Shown here piece after piece: positions 41,701-45,955 of a stretch of DNA of 45,955 bases (position 1 is its first letter; every line of letters starts with the position of its first letter). The notes below the pieces were generated by a model, which searched no databases, had not been told where the DNA came from, and saw only the letters and a program-made list of their open reading frames with translations. This DNA is from Rhodospirillaceae bacterium (GTDB lineage Bacteria > Pseudomonadota > Alphaproteobacteria > GCA-2746255). Location of the stretch: assembly GCA_002746255.1 (NCBI GenBank), contig NVWO01000002.1, positions 21,427-67,381 on the forward strand. Direction: 5' to 3'. The translations under genes and the position numbers were made by a program.

Positions 41701-42263
41701 CCCTTAGCCCGTCGTCGATGGAAGGCGACGCGCCAGCCATCCGTTCCCCCATCGGGGCGGATCAGGGGCGGGGTTTTCAGCGCGGCCGCATCGTGCACAG
41801 CCTGCTTCAGTTTTTGCCGGATGTGGCCATTCAGGCCCGTCTGGCAGCCTGCCGACGCTATCTTTCCCAAAAGAATTTCGGCCTTGATCCCGCGACCCAG
41901 GATGCGCTTTCCGGTGAGGTGCTGGCCGTCCTTCAGGAAAAAGAATTTGCACCGCTTTTTGGTCCAAACAGCCGCGCCGAGGTGCCGATTGTCGGCGAAA
42001 TAAACGGGCGCGTCATTTCCGGCCAGATCGATCGCCTGCTTGTCACGGAAACGTCCGTTTTCGTTATCGATTACAAAACCCAGCGTGCGCCGCCCGCGAC
42101 GCCTTCGGCGACGCCTGAAATTTACCTGCGCCAGATGGCGGCCTATGTCGCATTGCTTGAAAAAATCTATCCGGAACGCCGCGTTGTGGCGGCGCTGTTG
42201 TGGACGGATGGGCCTAACCTCGTGCCATTAAAGGAAAAATTGCTTCGTCCTTATGCACCTTGA
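38778..42263 (+). CDS. addA: Double-strand break repair helicase AddA
   Basis: 1161 residues. UvrD-type helicase plus C-terminal nuclease that partners AddB. Walker A ANAGTGKT (29-36), LCLTFTKAAAAEMATRV, TIHSFCESLL, Walker B in ILVDEAQDTNP, FSVGDVKQSIF, MTVHGAKGLEAPIVF, VAMTRAEDRLY, and the nuclease D1098-Y-K1100 in VIDYKTQ. GTG 38778 overlaps the addB stop and is preceded by GAGGG; ATG 38802 is an in-frame alternative. A short acidic Asp-repeat linker (VDVDTDVDTD, about residues 946-955) separates the helicase from the nuclease and is unusual. Confidence 0.95.
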   Translation: MKKPVKKSMTKTAEQKTGSNPEISVWVRANAGTGKTRVLTDRVLRLLLGKTPPSRILCLTFTKAAAAEMATRVYNELGAWTKMTDGALSEALLHLHGMEVAAEDLDEARRLFAQALDVPGGLKIQTIHSFCESLLSRFPIEAGIAPHFRVMDERTAAELLQDAREAVYWRASKDKDGHLAKALEIITAHVAEGTFTDVLDALLRDRGKFRRGLSRHGGSDGMALVTRAHLGLAPGETEKTILDAAACEAAFDGAGLRKVVTVLLEGDKKDAAHGEIIANWLAKPDRRVAGFDTYLGAFFKDGGVGKRFKTLAYAKTVKRCPDAIDILGAEADRLEAVRDRRNAAILAVATQALLQFGSALLEAFDGLKQKAALLDYDDLIFEARNLLEREGIAPWVLFKLDGGIDHILVDEAQDTNPDQWRVIAMLASEFFSGESARAEKRTIFSVGDVKQSIFSFQRADPLFFGKMRDHFSGRVQRAGEGWRDVPLERSFRSAPVILQAVDAVFSQADARDGVSLEGEKIEHDAARKGQAGLVEIWPVEAQGEKSTVAPWTLPLTQGHADWPEKRLAQKIAWQIGKWRDSKEVLSSRGRAIRPGDILILVRRRGRFFEEIVRALKRHSIPVAGMDRMVLTDHMAVRDLIALGRFVLLPEDDLTLAIVLKSPLVGLDETALFDLAYGRKGSLWDALRIRCNECEAFAAAYDMLSASLARADYVPPFEFYAALLGPLGARERLIARLGNEANDPIDEFLNLGFAYEKMHVPSMEGFLHWIEAGKAQIKRDLEHGRDEVRVMTVHGAKGLEAPIVFLPDTCQVPDKDSPLFWFGDEGADEAGAGVLWVPRRAHEEKAAISLREAQGRHREREYRRLLYVAMTRAEDRLYIAGWEQKKSRTAGCWYDLIDKGLATLGLPVLLAIGGDGRRFEAGQEAPADRGDKIAEGSAIAAVVPPHVDVDTDVDTDGGLPDWARSPAPPVPLRLRALSPSSMEGDAPAIRSPIGADQGRGFQRGRIVHSLLQFLPDVAIQARLAACRRYLSQKNFGLDPATQDALSGEVLAVLQEKEFAPLFGPNSRAEVPIVGEINGRVISGQIDRLLVTETSVFVIDYKTQRAPPATPSATPEIYLRQMAAYVALLEKIYPERRVVAALLWTDGPNLVPLKEKLLRPYAP

Positions 42264-42318
42264 CGGTTTGTCGGGCACTACCTAGATTTCAGCTACCGAA
42301 ACGCTACAGGATAAAAGA

Positions 42319-42639
42319 ATGACAATTACCCATGTGACGGATACTTCTTTCGAGAAGGACGTTCTTCAGGCCACAGGTCCGGTCCTTGTGGATTTCTGGG
42401 CAGAGTGGTGCGGCCCCTGCAAGCAGATTGCGCCTTTTCTGGAAGAAATCTCACAGGAAATGCCGGATTGTATAGCGGTTGCAAAGGTCGATATCGATGG
42501 CAATCCGCAAACGCCAACGCGTTATGGCGTGCGTGGGATTCCAACCCTTATGATTTTCAAGGATGGCGAAGTTGCCGGCGTGCGCGTCGGGGCCATGACG
42601 AAAAGCAAAATCGAAGAATGGATTCAGTCGATCCTTTAA
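42319..42639 (+). CDS. trxA: Thioredoxin
   Basis: 106 residues, standard thioredoxin 1. The active site WCGPC (30-34) carries the two redox cysteines that reduce protein disulfides, such as ribonucleotide reductase and peroxiredoxins. DFWAEWCGPCKQ, RYGVRGIPTLMIF and FKDGEVAG-type text (FKDGEVAGVRVGA) match the family, with P74-type cis-proline in GIPT. It follows addA after 55 bases and ends shortly before a strong bidirectional terminator. Confidence 0.97.
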   Translation: MTITHVTDTSFEKDVLQATGPVLVDFWAEWCGPCKQIAPFLEEISQEMPDCIAVAKVDIDGNPQTPTRYGVRGIPTLMIFKDGEVAGVRVGAMTKSKIEEWIQSIL

Positions 42640-42678
42640 GCCCGCAGCAGCGCTTTTCGGAAAGACGTTGTCCGTATC

Positions 42679-42711
42679 AAAAAAACCTCGCCAGTCTTGC
42701 GGGGTTTTTTT
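42679..42711. terminator. Bidirectional terminator between trxA and the MarR gene
   Basis: AAAAAAACCTCGC (42679-42691) pairs with GCGGGGTTTTTTT (42699-42711) around CAGTCTT, with one G-U pair. The A-run and T-run flank the stem, so it works for both the plus-strand trxA transcript and the minus-strand MarR gene, whose stop lies in the right arm. Confidence 0.88.
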
Positions 42712-43153
42712 ATGGGTCGCGCTGCCCGCTGCCGGAGGCGGCAAGGATGGCGTCGGCAAATTCCCGTAGATGGACCGACCCTTTGACGGTCCGTTGGACA
42801 AGCACGTTGCGCCCATCGTCCACGTCGCGCTTGCGGCGCGTAAAACCCAGCATGCCAAGCCGGTCCAGCGCGCGGGTTACCGCCGGTTTTGAAATGTTCA
42901 GGCTTTTTGCCAGGCCGCGCACCGTGTGCGGTGGGGGCGCCAGATAAACCGTCAGCAGAATGGCCATCTGGCGTGTCGTCAGGTCCGGGGTTTCGTGGCG
43001 CAGGCGATGAACGATGATTTTGTGCCAGAAATTCAGGGCTTCGACGGGGTCGATCTCAATCGCCATGGGGTGCATCACAGTCGTTTCGGTTGCGGAATTT
43101 ATTTCATCACAAAGCCTGCCTTCGGACAAGCGGAGAGCCATATGCTGGCGCAC
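42710..43153 (-). CDS. MarR-family transcriptional regulator
   Basis: 147 residues from GTG 43153; ATG 43141, 43075 and 43066 are in-frame alternatives and none has a clear Shine-Dalgarno, so the start is uncertain. The winged helix-turn-helix has LTTRQMAILLTVY, TVRGLAKSLNISKPAVTRALDRLGMLGF (recognition helix) and a wing RKRDVDDGRNVLVQRTVKG. The type starting IDPVEALNFWHKIIVHRLR is conserved in alphaproteobacteria. It is divergent from the CoA-transferase gene over about 46 bases, so it may control that gene and itself. Ligand unknown. Confidence 0.85.
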   Translation of the reverse strand: MRQHMALRLSEGRLCDEINSATETTVMHPMAIEIDPVEALNFWHKIIVHRLRHETPDLTTRQMAILLTVYLAPPPHTVRGLAKSLNISKPAVTRALDRLGMLGFTRRKRDVDDGRNVLVQRTVKGSVHLREFADAILAASGSGQRDP

Positions 43154-43199
43154 GCTATGTTAGGCTGTCCGCAAGTCTGGACAAGGAGGGCAAACTGCC

Positions 43200-44405
43200 A
43201 TGGGGGAAGAAAAGTTCGACCCGGATTTTCCCTTTGCCGGGTTGAGGGTGCTGGAAGTGACCCAGGGGATTGCCGCCCCCGGTGCCGGGGCGCTGCTTGC
43301 CGTATACGGCGCCGATGTCGTGAAGGTGGAAGGTTTGGCGGGCGACTGGGCGCGCCATCTTGGGCGTTGCTTCGACGGCATGTGCGCAAGTTTTGTCGCC
43401 AACAACCGGGGAAAGCGTGCCCTGGCGCTGAATTTGCGCTCATCGGAGGGGCGCGCCATTCTCGGCAGTCTTGCCAAAAAAGCAGATGTTCTGGTGGAGA
43501 ATTTTCGCCCCGGCATTGTCGCGAAAATGGGCATCGATTACGCGGCGGTGGCAAAGAAAAATCCCGGCTGCATCTACGTTTCCCTGACCGGCTTCGGGCA
43601 AGAAGGACCTTACCGGGACCGTGCGGCGACAGATTCAATCGTCCAGGCCCTTAGCGGCCTGATCGCAACCAACCGGGGTGCCGACAACACGCCGCACAAG
43701 GTGGCGATCCCGATTGTCGATCTGGCGGCCGGGATGAATGCCTTTCAGGCCATTGCCGTGGCCCTTTACGCGCGTGAAAAAACCGGGCGCGGCCGCCATG
43801 TTTCGGTGACGCTTCTGCAAAGTGCGGCGATGTTGCAGGGGGGGCGCATTGTTGAAGACGTCGTGACCGGCGGCAACCCGCCACAACAGCTAACCGTGCC
43901 GTCGAACGTGTTTTCGACGAAGGCGGGCCAGATGATTGTGGTCGCGTTGAACAACGATCAGTTTCAGCGCCTATGCGCCCTGCTTGGTGCGGTGGCTTTG
44001 GCTGATGACCCGCGTTTTGCAAGCCCGGAAAACCGCATCGCCAACGAGGCGGAATTGTTGCCATTGCTGGCGCCGTTGTTTGTCGAAAAGACAGCGGCGG
44101 CCTGGTCGGCAATTTTTGAGGCCGGCGATATTCTCCATGCCCGGGTGAACGATCACGGCGAATTTCTGGAAGATCCCCAGGTCAAGGCCATGGACCTTTT
44201 CGTCTGGACGGAGCAGCCCGGCATGGGGCGCATCCCGCTTCCCCAGGTGATTGGTGCCGCGCCCTTGCAGGCGAACACGTCCAAAACCCGAACGCCGCGT
44301 CTTGGCGAGGACAGTGCCGAAATCCTGCGCGAGCTTGGCCTTGCCGAAGACGAAATTGTAAAGCTGCATAAAGACGGCATTGTCCGTTCGCCGGAAATTT
44401 CTTAA
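43200..44405 (+). CDS. Class III CoA-transferase (CaiB/BaiF family)
   Basis: 401 residues. These enzymes exchange CoA between carboxylic acids through a covalent Asp-acyl intermediate; the Asp is D145 in ATDSIVQALSGL. GLRVLEVTQGIAAPGAGALLA, GADVVKVEG, RGKRALALNLRS, ENFRPGIVAKMG and SLTGFGQEGPY are family text. AAGGAGGG lies ten bases before ATG 43200. Substrate cannot be predicted; relatives act on carnitine, formate/oxalate, bile acids and others. It is divergent from a MarR gene and its stop overlaps the convergent permease gene by four bases. Confidence 0.9.
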   Translation: MGEEKFDPDFPFAGLRVLEVTQGIAAPGAGALLAVYGADVVKVEGLAGDWARHLGRCFDGMCASFVANNRGKRALALNLRSSEGRAILGSLAKKADVLVENFRPGIVAKMGIDYAAVAKKNPGCIYVSLTGFGQEGPYRDRAATDSIVQALSGLIATNRGADNTPHKVAIPIVDLAAGMNAFQAIAVALYAREKTGRGRHVSVTLLQSAAMLQGGRIVEDVVTGGNPPQQLTVPSNVFSTKAGQMIVVALNNDQFQRLCALLGAVALADDPRFASPENRIANEAELLPLLAPLFVEKTAAAWSAIFEAGDILHARVNDHGEFLEDPQVKAMDLFVWTEQPGMGRIPLPQVIGAAPLQANTSKTRTPRLGEDSAEILRELGLAEDEIVKLHKDGIVRSPEIS

Positions 44406-45637
44406 CTGGCGATTTTGCCGATCAGGCGGAAAAGGATGAAGCCGAGACAGGCGAATCCGCCAAGAAGGGGCACCCATGGCCAAACCGTCCAGGTGCCGTC
44501 CGGTGCCGGCTGCAACCGCTTGAGCCGGAAAAGCGAAAAATTCACCAAGGAAAAAATGATGAGGGTCACGATGGCCGTGATTTCGGCAAGGGTAATCAGC
44601 GGCAGCCACAGGGCCAGTGCCATCAAAAGCACCATGATGAGCCCCGTCGCGCGCAACGGCGTGCGGGTTACGGGGTGGACCCGGCCAAGGGTCGCAGTAA
44701 TCCACCCCCGGGCGGCAAGGCCGTACAGCACGCGCGCCGCCATGACGATCTGGATAAGCGCACCATTGAGGACGGCGAGGATGGCAATGAGGCTGATTGG
44801 CGTCGAAGAAGCCCCGGTCGTCCGTTCAAACAGGCGGGCAAGTGGCGCGCGCGCTTCGGCCAGTTCGTCGGGCGGCAGGGCGGCGACGGCGATGAAGGCA
44901 ATGACGGTGTAAAGCAGCGTTGTGATGCCAAGGGTCAGCACGATGGCAAGGGGCAGATTGCGGCGAACGTTCTTTACTTCCTCGGCGACGTTCACCATGT
45001 CCTCGAACCCGATGAAGGCATAGAAGGCGAGCACGGATCCGAAAAAGATGCCGAGCCAGGCCCCGCCTTCGAAGGGCGGCCAAAAATCCGGCAGATGCGT
45101 CATCGCTTCCGGCAGCACGTTGATGCCGCCGCCGATGATGAAAAAAAGCCCGCCGATTTCCACCAGGGTGATGATTGCGGCGGCGGTTACGGATTCGACA
45201 ATTCCCCAGGCGGCAAGGCCGCCCAGGCCAAGAACGATCCCGACAATGATCAGCCAGTCGGGGGCGGTGATGAATTCCTGAAAATAGCCGACGAAGCCAT
45301 GAACGATGGCGGCGCTGGAAACCAGCCCGGTGGTGACGACAAGCAGGCCGACAAAGGTGGCCAGCCTGCGCGAACCGGTGGCGGTGTGCACGTAAACCGC
45401 TTCGCCGGCGCTGAACGGCAGGCGACCGGCAAGCTCGGCGAAGGAAAAGGCGCTAAGGCCGGCAAGCAGCGAGGCGATCAGGAAGGAAATCGGCGCATAA
45501 AGGCCAGCCGCGCCCGCCACCTTGCCAATCAGCACATAGATACCTGCGCCGATGGTGGTGCCAAGCCCATAGAGCACAATCAGCGGCAGCGAAAGGCTGC
45601 GCTTCAGGCTGGGTGTTTTACAATCGGTCGATTTCAT
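44402..45637 (-). CDS. Amino acid permease, APC superfamily
   Basis: 411 residues with about twelve membrane segments. LYGLGTTIGAGIYVLIG near residue 20-36 is the APC signature in TM1, and FAFIGFEDMVNVAEEVKN is the conserved TM6-TM7 loop (FIGFD/EDxxNxAEE). It probably imports an amino acid or polyamine with protons. ATG 45637 follows GAGGAAT and leaves the normal short N terminus; a longer frame to 45754 overlaps the DUF3775-like gene and is rejected. The start overlaps the end of that gene by 20 bases, suggesting coupling. Confidence 0.88.
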   Translation of the reverse strand: MKSTDCKTPSLKRSLSLPLIVLYGLGTTIGAGIYVLIGKVAGAAGLYAPISFLIASLLAGLSAFSFAELAGRLPFSAGEAVYVHTATGSRRLATFVGLLVVTTGLVSSAAIVHGFVGYFQEFITAPDWLIIVGIVLGLGGLAAWGIVESVTAAAIITLVEIGGLFFIIGGGINVLPEAMTHLPDFWPPFEGGAWLGIFFGSVLAFYAFIGFEDMVNVAEEVKNVRRNLPLAIVLTLGITTLLYTVIAFIAVAALPPDELAEARAPLARLFERTTGASSTPISLIAILAVLNGALIQIVMAARVLYGLAARGWITATLGRVHPVTRTPLRATGLIMVLLMALALWLPLITLAEITAIVTLIIFSLVNFSLFRLKRLQPAPDGTWTVWPWVPLLGGFACLGFILFRLIGKIAS

Positions 45638-45955
45638 ATTCCTCAATGGAATAGCCGAGCTGGGAAAGGCCTTCCTCAAGATAATCGCCAAGCAACGGCG
45701 TGCCGACGAGGTAGGCAACCGCCTTTTCGTCATGGGCGTCGCGCGCCTGTTCAAGAATGTCCGGCCAGTCGTCGACGGTGTAGTCGTCGCGGCCCAGCCA
45801 TACCAGCGCCAGAACTTCTACGATTTCGTCGTCGTTCAGATTCTCCAGCGCACTGACCAGCTCGACATAGGTGGGGTCGTCCGCGTAGTCCTCAAGAATC
45901 TCAAGGTCCTTGTTGTCGATTGGATTGTCGCCGGTATCGAGGCCTCCCGGCGGCA
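45618..45955 (-). CDS. DUF3775-like protein, 5' end outside window
   Basis: At least 112 residues on the minus strand, open to the window edge, stop at 45618-45620. The visible text DDEIVEVLALVWLGRDDYTVDDW and YLVGTPLLGDYLEEGLSQLGYS matches what I recall of DUF3775 proteins: an acidic helical domain ending in PLLGDYLEEGL. Function is not known. No in-frame start is visible, so the N terminus is outside the window. It overlaps the permease start by 20 bases. Confidence 0.8.
   Translation of the reverse strand, partial: PPGGLDTGDNPIDNKDLEILEDYADDPTYVELVSALENLNDDEIVEVLALVWLGRDDYTVDDWPDILEQARDAHDEKAVAYLVGTPLLGDYLEEGLSQLGYSIEEYEIDRL

Overview
The window reads as chromosome from a GC-rich alphaproteobacterium, most like Rhodospirillales and relatives. 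The grounds are the block hprK - rapZ - EIIA - HPr - ahcY - PAS kinase - tsaE - amgK/murU - addBA - trxA, a short HPr kinase, an ATP-type pckA, an alphaproteobacterial MarR protein, and frequent GTG/TTG starts behind clear Shine-Dalgarno sequences. All assignments come from reading translations and motifs; no search was run.

Bases 1-13322 are a surface-polysaccharide locus: a nucleotidyltransferase-fold protein cut by the left edge, a Wzx-like flippase, an AT-richer cassette (2257-5712: methyltransferase, CDP-glycerol glycerophosphotransferase and glycerol-3-phosphate cytidylyltransferase on the minus strand, second methyltransferase), an O-antigen ligase/polymerase, a GT4 glycosyltransferase, galE, a WecG/TagA-type GT26, gmhA, hldE and a TPR-methyltransferase. 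Together they could make, modify and attach a surface glycan; glycerol-phosphate and heptose precursors are indicated.

Bases 13494-16518 hold the most unusual group. A 101-residue protein has a twin-arginine-like signal followed by 14 Ser-(Gly/Arg)-Pro triplets. It is followed by an HprK-like kinase, and convergently by a TPR protein carrying a complete PRMT-type methyltransferase domain (double-E loop and THW loop). A repeat substrate with one serine per triplet and many arginines, next to a serine-kinase fold and a PRMT fold, is my best candidate for an undescribed system, but function is inferred only from adjacency.

Bases 16800-19267 encode a PQQ alcohol dehydrogenase, with the Asp-Tyr-Asp signature of lanthanide enzymes, and its cytochrome c. 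Between them and a tRNA-Arg(CCG) at 20952-21028 lies a 1.7 kb lower-GC segment (membrane protein, lipoprotein, gene fragments) flanked by a 14-bp perfect direct repeat.

Bases 21166-31000 are housekeeping and regulation: an ABC ATPase, a 53-residue zinc protein, polA, pckA, then hprK, rapZ, EIIA and HPr (a regulatory PTS branch without a sugar permease) and ahcY. No ChvG/ChvI pair lies between pckA and hprK. Bases 31011-42639 carry a PAS histidine kinase, tsaE, AmgK/MurU-like cell-wall recycling enzymes, addB, addA and trxA, mostly overlapping or tightly spaced. The right end has a MarR regulator divergent from a class III CoA-transferase, an APC permease, and a DUF3775-like gene cut by the window edge. 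There is no CRISPR array, rRNA or intact insertion sequence.
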